From NCBI RefSeq assembly GCF_032586175.1, contig NZ_JAWHTE010000023.1, positions 1 through 64,000 on the forward strand: DNA of 64,000 nucleotides. Reading direction: 5' to 3'. Source of the stretch: Ovoidimarina sediminis (GTDB taxonomy: Bacteria; Pseudomonadota; Alphaproteobacteria; Rhodobacterales; Rhodobacteraceae). Positions 14,852-22,820 of the stretch are shown piece by piece. Every line of letters begins with the position of its first letter. Position 1 is the first letter of the stretch. A program made the translations under genes and the position numbers. The notes under the pieces were generated by a model, which did no database searches, had not been told where the DNA came from, and saw nothing but the letters and a program-made list of their open reading frames with translations.

Positions 14852-17308
14852 ATGTCGGAAAGTGCGTTTCCCAGCCACGCCCGCGTGGTCATCGTCGGCG
14901 GCGGCGTCATGGGGGTCGGGCTCGCCTATCACCTCGCCCATGAAGGATGGGGCACCGGAACGGTTCTTCTGGAAAAGGCGGAACTCACCTCGGGCTCCAC
15001 CTGGCACGCGGCGGGCCAGATCACCCATTCGACCAGTTCCTTCGGCCTCGGCAAATGCGTCGATTACAACATCGGCCTCTACTCCGGAAAGCTCGAGGCC
15101 GAGACGGGGCAGGCCGTCACCTGGCACGGCTGCGGATCGTTCCGGCTGGCCTATACCGAAGACGAGATGGATTGGCTTCGGCACACGCTGTCGGTCGGCC
15201 GGTCCCTTGGCTTCAACATCGAACTGGTCGGGCCGGGCCGCATCGCCGAACTGCACCCGTTCTACAATCTCGACGGGGTCCTGGGCGGCCTCCACACGCC
15301 GGATGACGGCCATGTGGATCCCTCGAACGTCACGATGGCGATGGCGGCGGGCGCGCGGGCCGGGGGCGTGCGCATCATCCGCCGCTGCCGGGCGACGAAC
15401 ATCACCCGGGCCCCGTCCGGCGAATGGCTGGTCGAAACGCAACAGGGGCCGATCCTCTGCGAACACGTGGTCAACGCCGGCGGCACCTATGCACGCCAGA
15501 TGGGCGAATGGTCGGGCCTGCAACTGCCGATGACCTCGATGACCCACCACTACTTCGTCACCGAAGAGGTGCCGCAGTTCCGCGATCTCGAACGCGAACT
15601 CCCCGTCATCCGCGATGACCGCAAGGTCTCGGGCTACATCCGGATGGAACAGAAAAAGGGCCTGATCGGCATCTATGAAAAGACCAACCCCAACACGGTG
15701 TGGGAGGATCATTGCCCCTGGGAGGCCGAGAACGAGCTGTTCGAGGCCGACTACGACCGCGTCATGCCCTGGCTGGAAGAAGCCCTGAACCGCATGCCGA
15801 TCTTCGCCGACCTGGGGATCAGCCGCGACGTGCATGGCGCAATCAGCCATCCGCCCGACGGCAACCCCCTGATCGGCCCCGCCCCCGGGGCCCGGAACTA
15901 CTGGTGCTGCTGCGGCACGCAGATCGGCATTGGCTGGGGGCCGGGCCTGACCCGCGAACTGGCGCGCTGGATGGTGCACGGCGCGGCGGATATCTCGATG
16001 CGCGAATTCGATCCGCGCCGGTTCGGCAGCTATGCCACGACGGACTGGCAGGTGGTGAAGGCGAAGGAGGATTATTGCCTCCGCCACGAAATCCCCTTTC
16101 CCCACCTCAACCGCCTAGCCGGGCGCCCGGTGAAGCCCTCCCCGCTCCACGATCTCCTGAAGGCCCGTGGGGCCGTCTTCGAAGAGGTCTATGGCTTTGA
16201 ACGCCCCCGCTGGTTCGCCCAGGGCGGCGTCGCGCAGCACGATCACTATTCCTTCCGCCGGACAGCCGTCGACGCCCTGGTGGGGGAAGAGGTGCGCGCC
16301 GTGCGCGAACGGGTCGGCCTGATGGACGTGACGGCCTTCGCAAAGGTGCTGGTCGAAGGGCCGGATGCCTTCGGGTTGCTCGACCGGCTCACCGCCAACC
16401 GAATGCCGCAGAAGGCCGGGGCGATCACCCTGACGCATCTGCTCAACCGCCGGGGCAGGATCGAACTGGAAACCACGATCGTCCGCATGGCGGACAACCG
16501 CTTCTACCTCGTCTGCGCCGCCTTCTTCGAACAGCGCCTGCTCGATCACCTGGCCGATCACCAAAACGGCGCCGACGTAACGGTCACCGCCCTGTCCGAC
16601 AGTTGGGGCGCACTGGCGCTGAACGGGCCACGATCGCGCGAGGTGCTGTCTAGCTGCACAACTGCCCGGCTCGACAACGCCGCCTTTTGCTGGCTGTCGG
16701 CCCAGAAAATCAGCGTCGCCGGCCATGACGTCTGGGCGCTGCGCATGTCCTATGCCGGCGAGCTGGGCTGGGAACTGCACATGCCGTTCCCGGCCATGCC
16801 CGACGTCTACGCCGCCCTCTGGGTCGCGGGCGAGGCCCACGGCATCGCGAATTACGGCAGCTTCGCGATGAACGTGATGCGGCTGGAAAAGGGCTTCAAG
16901 GGGGCGGGAGAGCTCACCAACGAGGTCACGCTGGCCGAAGCGGACGTGTTGCGCTTCGCCCGAACCGACAAGGCGTATCTGGGCCGTGACCGCACGCTGA
17001 ACACCGCGCTGCCCTGGATCTGCACCTACCTGGAAATCGACCCTGACGGAGAGCGGGACGGCCACGGGGGCGAAGCCGTGCTCCAGAACGGCCACGTGGT
17101 CGGCTCCACGTCCTCGATCGCCTATGGCCATACCGTCGGCAAGATCCTTGCCTTCGCCTATGTGAAGCCGTCCGCGGCAGCGCCGGGAACCCCGCTCGAG
17201 GTGGTGATCCACGGAACGCCCCGCCCCGCGCGGGTTCTTGACGCCCCGGCCTACGATCCCGACAGCACGCGGCCCCGGATGGATGCGATTTCGGAGCCCG
17301 CGGCATGA
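14852..17308 (+). CDS. Dimethylglycine/sarcosine dehydrogenase-like FAD protein with GcvT domain
   Basis: 818 residues. The N-terminal DAO-type FAD domain has VVIVGGGVMG (about 12-21), and GSTWHAAG places H52 where dimethylglycine dehydrogenase binds FAD covalently. The C-terminal half is a tetrahydrofolate-binding GcvT/aminomethyltransferase module (for example MSYAGELGWELHMP and NVMRLEKGFK). Such enzymes oxidise N-methyl groups and pass formaldehyde equivalents to folate. The start is ATG 14852 after AAGGAAG. It opens the operon flavoprotein, alcohol dehydrogenase, enolase A, enolase B, aminotransferase, with ATGA overlap to the next gene. The substrate is probably the N-methyl amine produced by the divergent Rieske enzyme (inference). 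Confidence 0.88.
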   Translation: MSESAFPSHARVVIVGGGVMGVGLAYHLAHEGWGTGTVLLEKAELTSGSTWHAAGQITHSTSSFGLGKCVDYNIGLYSGKLEAETGQAVTWHGCGSFRLAYTEDEMDWLRHTLSVGRSLGFNIELVGPGRIAELHPFYNLDGVLGGLHTPDDGHVDPSNVTMAMAAGARAGGVRIIRRCRATNITRAPSGEWLVETQQGPILCEHVVNAGGTYARQMGEWSGLQLPMTSMTHHYFVTEEVPQFRDLERELPVIRDDRKVSGYIRMEQKKGLIGIYEKTNPNTVWEDHCPWEAENELFEADYDRVMPWLEEALNRMPIFADLGISRDVHGAISHPPDGNPLIGPAPGARNYWCCCGTQIGIGWGPGLTRELARWMVHGAADISMREFDPRRFGSYATTDWQVVKAKEDYCLRHEIPFPHLNRLAGRPVKPSPLHDLLKARGAVFEEVYGFERPRWFAQGGVAQHDHYSFRRTAVDALVGEEVRAVRERVGLMDVTAFAKVLVEGPDAFGLLDRLTANRMPQKAGAITLTHLLNRRGRIELETTIVRMADNRFYLVCAAFFEQRLLDHLADHQNGADVTVTALSDSWGALALNGPRSREVLSSCTTARLDNAAFCWLSAQKISVAGHDVWALRMSYAGELGWELHMPFPAMPDVYAALWVAGEAHGIANYGSFAMNVMRLEKGFKGAGELTNEVTLAEADVLRFARTDKAYLGRDRTLNTALPWICTYLEIDPDGERDGHGGEAVLQNGHVVGSTSSIAYGHTVGKILAFAYVKPSAAAPGTPLEVVIHGTPRPARVLDAPAYDPDSTRPRMDAISEPAA

Positions 17309-18387
17309 GCCGTCCGGCCACCATGCGCGCCATGGTCACCATGGGCCACGGGGATCTGGATCGGATCGTGCTGCACGGGGACTGGCCGCGCCCCGATCCG
17401 GGCCCCGGCGAGGTGTTGATCGCCGTCGGCGCCTGCGGGCTGAACAACACCGACGTCAACACCCGCACCGGCTGGTATTCCAAGGCCGTGCGCGAGGCCA
17501 CGACGGGCGGCGCCTATGACACCGTGACCGATGACGACCCGACCTGGGGCGGCGCGCCCATCGCTTTCCCCCGCATTCAGGGCGCCGATGTCTGTGGCCG
17601 CATCGCCGCCGTGGGGGCCGGCGTCGATCCCGCCCGGGTTGGCGAGCGGGTGATCACCGACAACTGGCTGCGGGATCCGACCGATCCGCTGAACAAGGAC
17701 CTCGCGGGGTATTTCGGCAGCGAACGCGATGGCGGCTTCGCCGAGTTCTGCACCATCCCGTCCCGCAACGCGCTCCCGATCCACAGCCCGCTCAGCGATG
17801 CCGAACTCGCGACGTTTTCCTGTTCCTATTCCACCGCCGAAGGCATGCTGACCCGCGCGGGCGTGACCGGGGCCGATACGGTCCTCGTGCCCGGCGCGTC
17901 CGGCGGCGTGGGCGGCGCGCTCGTCCAGCTCGCCAAAAGGCGCGGCGCACGGGTGATCGCGATGGCCTCCGAAGCGAAGCACGCCGACGTCGCTGCTTTC
18001 GGCCCCGACCGCCTCTTGCCTCGCGCGCCCGAAGATCTGCGCGCGGCACTCCACGGCGAGGCGATCACCGTGGTCGCCGACGTGGTGGGCGGCCCCTACT
18101 GGCCGACCCTCATCGACATCCTCGAACGCGGCGGCCGCTACACCTGTTCGGGCGCCATCGCGGGGCCGATGGTGACGCTTGACCTGCGCACCTTCTATCT
18201 GCGCGACCTCACCTTCACCGGCTCTACCGTGATCGACCCCGAGGTGATGCCGAATCTCATCCGCTACATTGAAGCGGGAGAGATCCGGCCCGCCCTCGCC
18301 GCCACATATCCACTGGATGAGCTGCGCGCGGCGCAGGCCGCCTTCATCGCCAAGACGCATACCGGCAATATCGTGGTGACGCCGTGA
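17305..18387 (+). CDS. MDR-family (zinc-free) alcohol dehydrogenase / quinone oxidoreductase-like
   Basis: 360 residues. The N-terminal GroES-like domain has GACGLNNTDVNTRTGWY, where the Cys/His zinc ligands of classical alcohol dehydrogenases are replaced. The NAD(P) Rossmann motif GASGGVGGALVQLA lies near residue 195. ATGA overlap with the flavoprotein and GTGA overlap with the enolase gene downstream show tight coupling. The reaction is probably reduction or oxidation of a carbonyl intermediate, but the family is broad and the sequence alone does not name the substrate. Confidence 0.78.
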   Translation: MSRPATMRAMVTMGHGDLDRIVLHGDWPRPDPGPGEVLIAVGACGLNNTDVNTRTGWYSKAVREATTGGAYDTVTDDDPTWGGAPIAFPRIQGADVCGRIAAVGAGVDPARVGERVITDNWLRDPTDPLNKDLAGYFGSERDGGFAEFCTIPSRNALPIHSPLSDAELATFSCSYSTAEGMLTRAGVTGADTVLVPGASGGVGGALVQLAKRRGARVIAMASEAKHADVAAFGPDRLLPRAPEDLRAALHGEAITVVADVVGGPYWPTLIDILERGGRYTCSGAIAGPMVTLDLRTFYLRDLTFTGSTVIDPEVMPNLIRYIEAGEIRPALAATYPLDELRAAQAAFIAKTHTGNIVVTP

Positions 18388-19493
18388 AGATCACCCGCCT
18401 CACCGTCTACCAGGTCGATCTGCCGCTTGAGCATCCCTACTGGCTGTCCGCCGGACGGCTGAAGTTCGAATGCCTCGATGCGACCCTCATCAAGGTCGAC
18501 ACCGACGCCGGGATCACCGGCTGGGGCGAAGGCACGCCCTGGGGGCACACCTACGTGCCCGCGCACGGCCCGGGCATCCGCGCGGGGATCGAGACGATGG
18601 CGCCCTTCGTTCTGGGGCGCGACCCGCGCAAACTGCTCGATGTCGAACGCGCGATGGATCTCGCGCTGCCGGGCCACCTCTACGCCAAGTCGCCGATCGA
18701 CATGGCGTGCTGGGATATCGCCGGGCAGGCCGCCGGCCTGCCGATCGCCGACCTGATGGGCGGCTGCAGCCGCACGCCGCGCCCGATCGCCTCCTCGGTC
18801 GGCGCAAAGACGATCGAAGAGACCCGCGCGATCATGGAGCGCTACCGCGCCCGCGGCTATGTCGCCCATTCCGTCAAGATCGGCGGCGACGTGGCGCGCG
18901 ATATCGCCCGCATCCGCGATGTCGAAGCCAGGAAGCGCGACGGCGAGATCCTGCTCTACGACGTGAACCGGGGCTGGAGCCGGGCGCAGGCGCTCCAGGT
19001 CATGCAGGCCTGCCCGCAGGTGACCTTCGAACAGCCGTGTGAAACGCTCGACGATATCGCGGCGATCGCGCGCAAGCATGCCGCGCCGGTCTCGGTGGAT
19101 GAAAGCCTCGTCACCCTGCAGGACGCCGCGCGCATCGCCCGCGACGGGCTCGCGGAAGTCTTCGGGATCAAGCTCAACCGCGTGGGAGGCCTGACCAAGG
19201 CGGCCCGGATACGCGACATCGCACTCGCTCACGGGATCGACATGTTCGTCATGGCAACCGGCGGCACCGTGCTGGCCGATACCGAGGCGCTCCATCTCGC
19301 CGCGACGATCCCCGACGATGCCTGCCGCGCGGTCTGGGCCTGCCAGGACATGATCACCGTCGACATCGCCGATGGCCGGGGGCCGCGCAACGAGGGCGGT
19401 CACCTGCACCTGCCCGAGGCTCCCGGCCTGGGCGTTCATCCCGACGAGGCCGCTCTCGGGCAGCTCCGCGCAATCTACGAGATGGCGGAATGA
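18384..19493 (+). CDS. Enolase-superfamily enzyme A (muconate lactonising/mandelate racemase type)
   Basis: 369 residues with the capping domain and TIM barrel of the family. Metal ligands fit D193 (YDVNRGW), E216 (EQPC) and D239 (VDES). The acid/base lysines are K165 (HSVKIGG) and K263 (IKLNR). This Lys-Lys arrangement is that of the MLE subgroup, which includes amino-acid betaine 2-epimerases (HpbD type), cis-3-hydroxyproline dehydratase-like enzymes and cycloisomerases. The C-terminal barrel has an unusual MATGGTVLADTEALH stretch unlike its neighbour enzyme B. GTG 18384 overlaps the upstream stop. Epimerase or dehydratase activity on a betaine or imino acid is inferred from context. Confidence 0.75.
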   Translation: MKITRLTVYQVDLPLEHPYWLSAGRLKFECLDATLIKVDTDAGITGWGEGTPWGHTYVPAHGPGIRAGIETMAPFVLGRDPRKLLDVERAMDLALPGHLYAKSPIDMACWDIAGQAAGLPIADLMGGCSRTPRPIASSVGAKTIEETRAIMERYRARGYVAHSVKIGGDVARDIARIRDVEARKRDGEILLYDVNRGWSRAQALQVMQACPQVTFEQPCETLDDIAAIARKHAAPVSVDESLVTLQDAARIARDGLAEVFGIKLNRVGGLTKAARIRDIALAHGIDMFVMATGGTVLADTEALHLAATIPDDACRAVWACQDMITVDIADGRGPRNEGGHLHLPEAPGLGVHPDEAALGQLRAIYEMAE

Positions 19494-20638
19494 CCGTCAT
19501 GGGAAGCGCCCCGATGCTTAAGCCTGCGCTGACGCAGAAGATCACCCGCCTGCGGCTCTGGCACGTGCCCCTGACCAGCCACACCGCCTACCACATGGCC
19601 GACGGCAAAAGCTGCGACACGGTCGAAACGGTCGTGATCGCGGTGGACACCGGTGCAGGCATCGTGGGCTGGGGCGAAGTCTGCCCGATCCCGCATTACC
19701 TGCCCGCCTATGCGCGCGGTGTCGCCCCTGCCCTGACAGAGCTCGCCCCCGTTCTGCTCGGCGCCGATCCCTTGGGGGCCGAGAGCGTGATGGCCCGGGC
19801 TGATGCCTGCCTGCCTGGGCATGTCTATGCCAAGTCCGCCCTCGATATCGCGCTGTGGGATATCACGGCCAGGGTGGCGGGCCTTCCCCTCTACACGCTG
19901 CTGGGCGGGCGACGGCAGGCGGATCTGCCGCTTTATCACTCCATCACCTGCGTCGATCCCGACGAGATGGCCAGGATCGCGGCCGCGGCCCATGCAAGCG
20001 GCATCACGCAGTTCCAGGCCAAGCTCGGCGCCTCCGGCGACTGGCAGACCGATGTCGAACGGCTTGCGAAAGTGCGCGAGGCCGTGGGCCCCGGTCCGCT
20101 GGTCTATGGCGACTGGAACTGTGGCGCGACATCGCTCGATGCCATCCGCGTGGGCCGGGCCGCCGCCCGCTTCGACGTGATGCTCGAACAACCCTGCGCG
20201 ACGCTGGAGGATTGCGCCAGGGTGCACCACGCAACGGGCCTGCCGATGAAGCTCGACGAACTCGCCCATGACACCGCCAGTCTTCTCGAGGCCCATCGGC
20301 TCGGGATCATGGATGCGGTCGCGCTGAAGCTGTCGAAATTCGGCGGGCTCTCTGCGACCCGCCGGGCACGCGATCTCTGCCGGCACCTCGGGGCCAGGAT
20401 GTGCATCGAATGCACCTGGGGCTCAGATATCGTGACCGCGGCCGCCCTGCATCTTGGTGCGGCGACCGAACCCGCACGCCTGCTCAACGTCTGCGATCTT
20501 GCGGGCTATGTCTCGCCCCGGCTGGCGCCGGATGCGCCGATCCGCAACACGGGCCGCATCGCCCCGCCAGAGGGGCCGGGGCTCGGGATCACGGTCGACA
20601 CCGATCTTCTCGGCGAACCCGACCTCACCTTGGAATGA
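19490..20638 (+). CDS. Enolase-superfamily enzyme B, similar to proline-betaine/hydroxyproline-betaine epimerases
   Basis: 382 residues from ATG 19490; a second ATG at 19514 is also possible. Predicted metal ligands are D208 (YGDWN), E233 (EQPC) and D256 (LDEL), with lysines K178 (QAKLG) and K280 (LKLSK). The QxK form of the first lysine motif, EQPCATLE and the later CTWGSD block resemble the HpbD-type betaine 2-epimerase of Pelagibaca as I remember it. It overlaps enzyme A by ATGA. Two non-identical enolases side by side suggest two consecutive steps or two isomeric substrates. Exact substrate not determined. Confidence 0.75.
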   Translation: MTVMGSAPMLKPALTQKITRLRLWHVPLTSHTAYHMADGKSCDTVETVVIAVDTGAGIVGWGEVCPIPHYLPAYARGVAPALTELAPVLLGADPLGAESVMARADACLPGHVYAKSALDIALWDITARVAGLPLYTLLGGRRQADLPLYHSITCVDPDEMARIAAAAHASGITQFQAKLGASGDWQTDVERLAKVREAVGPGPLVYGDWNCGATSLDAIRVGRAAARFDVMLEQPCATLEDCARVHHATGLPMKLDELAHDTASLLEAHRLGIMDAVALKLSKFGGLSATRRARDLCRHLGARMCIECTWGSDIVTAAALHLGAATEPARLLNVCDLAGYVSPRLAPDAPIRNTGRIAPPEGPGLGITVDTDLLGEPDLTLE

Positions 20639-20642
20639 CGCC

Positions 20643-21947
20643 ATGAACCGCCTTCACAGCCAGACCGACTGGATCGAACGCGCCCGCGCCGTCCTCCCGG
20701 CTGCGGGCTTCGGCAATTTCGATCCCGGCATCGTCATCGCCCGCGGCGAGGGTGCCCGGGTCTGGGACGAGGACGGAAAGGAATACGTCGATTACCTGAT
20801 CGGCTCCGGCCCCATGCTCCTTGGCCACGGCCACCCCGAGGTGATGGAGGCCGTGCTCGAACAGCTTCCCCTCGGCCTGACCTTCTTCGCCAACAATGCC
20901 CGCGGGATCGAACTGGCCGAAGCCATCGTTGCGGCCGTGCCCTGCTGCGAACAGGTCCGGTTCGTCACCTCGGGCGGAGAGGCGGACATGTACGCCATCC
21001 GGCTCGCCCGGGCCTTTACCGGCAAGCCGAAGATCCTGAAATTCGAAGGCGGATACCACGGCATGTCCGCCGAGGCGCAGATGTCGCTCGCACCCGCCAG
21101 ACAGGTCAACTTCCCGACCCCGGTGCCGGACAGCGCCGGCATTCCCCAGGGCGTCGCCGACGAGATGCTGATCGCCCCCTTCAACGATCTCGACGCCGTC
21201 GCCTCGCTTCTGGACGAACATGACGACGTCGCCGCGATCATCGTCGAACCCCTGCAACGGATCATCCCGGCCCGCCCCGGCTTCCTCCAAGGCCTGCGCG
21301 ATCTCTGCGACAGGCGGGATATCCTCTTGATCTTCGACGAAATCGTCACGGGGTTCCGGCTGGCCTATGGCGGCGCCCAGGAACGCTACGGCGTGATCCC
21401 CGACATCTGCACCCTCGGCAAGGTCATCGGCGGCGGCTTCCCCCTGGCCGCGCTCGGGGCCAGTCGCGAGATCATGGCGCATTTCGACAAATCGGCCGTC
21501 GGGGCCGAGAAATGGCTGATGCAGCTTGGCACGCTGTCGGGAAACCCGGTCGCATCCGCCGCCGGGCTGAAGACCCTGGAAATCCTGCGGCGCCCCGGCC
21601 AGTACGATCGCCTGCGCCGCCTCGGGCAGGATCTGATCGGGATGCAATCCGAAGCCCTGTCCTCCGCCGGGGTGCCCCACCGCATCTGCGGCGACGCCAC
21701 CCTGTTCGATATCTATTTCACCGAGGCGGAGCCGGTCGATTACCGCACCGCCCGGCACCGCGATCCGAAGCTGAACGACATCTGGAACGCGGTGTTGAGA
21801 GAGCATGGCGTCTTCAAGTCGCCGGGAAAGCTCTATCCGTCCCTCGCCGTGACGTCGCGCGACCGGGAGGTGACGTGCCGCGCCATCGGTCAGGCCGCCA
21901 CCGCCCTGGCCGAATACCGGACGATGCACCCCCGGCCTTCACCGTGA
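20643..21947 (+). CDS. Class III PLP-dependent aminotransferase / glutamate-1-semialdehyde mutase-like
   Basis: 434 residues. The fold-type-I landmarks are GSGPMLLGHGHP, SGGEADMYAIRLAR, IIVEPLQ and IFDEIVTGFR, with the PLP-binding lysine K260 in LGKVIGGG. Start ATG 20643 lies 4 bases after the enolase B stop. Its similarity is closest to the glutamate-1-semialdehyde aminomutase-like branch, but chromosomal heme-type HemL genes are normally housekeeping, so here an amino acid or amine transaminase for the cluster's product is more likely. It is the last gene of the plus operon. Confidence 0.85.
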   Translation: MNRLHSQTDWIERARAVLPAAGFGNFDPGIVIARGEGARVWDEDGKEYVDYLIGSGPMLLGHGHPEVMEAVLEQLPLGLTFFANNARGIELAEAIVAAVPCCEQVRFVTSGGEADMYAIRLARAFTGKPKILKFEGGYHGMSAEAQMSLAPARQVNFPTPVPDSAGIPQGVADEMLIAPFNDLDAVASLLDEHDDVAAIIVEPLQRIIPARPGFLQGLRDLCDRRDILLIFDEIVTGFRLAYGGAQERYGVIPDICTLGKVIGGGFPLAALGASREIMAHFDKSAVGAEKWLMQLGTLSGNPVASAAGLKTLEILRRPGQYDRLRRLGQDLIGMQSEALSSAGVPHRICGDATLFDIYFTEAEPVDYRTARHRDPKLNDIWNAVLREHGVFKSPGKLYPSLAVTSRDREVTCRAIGQAATALAEYRTMHPRPSP

Positions 21948-22202
21948 CGGCGATACCTGCGAACGTCCTGCCGATCCACCGAACAGCGAAAAAGCCTGAG
22001 CGTGGGCGCCGGCCGCCGAAGATCACGCGCCCCCGGTTTTCCCACTTTTCCATCCCCCTGCCCGCGCAGAATGCGAGGTTCAGGAAGAAACGTCATCCCA
22101 CTGATAAAAATCATAAAAACGACATACCGCCCCATCCAGACCGATTTTCCAGATTGATTTATTCGTTCGACCGATTTAATATTTGGATCGGGAGGATCGA
22201 CC

Positions 22203-22820
22203 GTGGCCCGAGTAACCGCCGAACGTGCAGGACAGACGAAGCGAGAGCTTCTTTCGGCCGCCCAGACCGTCCTCGTTTCCGAAGGCTTTGCGGGCCTCTC
22301 CACGCGCCGTGTCGCCGATGGGGCGGGCACGCAGATGAGCCAGATCCAGTACCATTTCGGCTCAAAGGAAGGTATGATCCTCGCGCTCTTCGAGTCGATG
22401 AATGCCGGCCTGATCGAGAGGCAAAGCCGCACGTTCGACCAGCCGAACCTCAGCATTGCCGAGAAATGGGATCTCGCATGCGATTATTTTGATGAAGATA
22501 TCGCGTCGGGCTACGTCCGCGTCCTGCAGGAACTCATCGCGGCGGGCTGGTCCAACGACAAGATCGGAAGCGCCGTCCGCAAAGCGCTCGCCGAATGGCA
22601 CAAGCTCCTGATTGCCCTCGTTCAGGAAGCTGCCGACAGCCAGGGCCGGGTCGGGCCGTTCACCCCTGAAGGGCTCGCAGCGCTCATCGCCTGCGCCTTC
22701 ATGGGGGCCGAAGCCCTGATCCTGCTTGGCTACGAAGAACAGATCCACCCGATACGCGACGTGCTTCGGCAGGTCGGCGAGGTGATCGCATCGGTCGAAA
22801 GGCAAGCACCAGAGGGGTGA
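22203..22820 (+). CDS. TetR/AcrR-family regulator
   Basis: 205 residues. The N-terminal HTH includes LSTRRVADGAGTQMSQIQYHF followed by GSKEGMI, the usual TetR arrangement, and a helical ligand domain follows. The start is GTG 22203 after GGGAGGA. The AT-rich 22140-22190 region upstream (TTGATT and TAATAT boxes) is probably its promoter. It overlaps the hydrolase-glycosyltransferase fusion gene by GTGA, so the pair is one transcription unit and the regulator probably controls it. Confidence 0.88.
   Translation: MARVTAERAGQTKRELLSAAQTVLVSEGFAGLSTRRVADGAGTQMSQIQYHFGSKEGMILALFESMNAGLIERQSRTFDQPNLSIAEKWDLACDYFDEDIASGYVRVLQELIAAGWSNDKIGSAVRKALAEWHKLLIALVQEAADSQGRVGPFTPEGLAALIACAFMGAEALILLGYEEQIHPIRDVLRQVGEVIASVERQAPEG

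Noticed and set aside
20643..21947. Naming the aminotransferase as HemL
   Set aside because: It resembles that branch, but it lies in a catabolic operon and the conserved block reads SGGEA; a housekeeping heme role cannot be supported.
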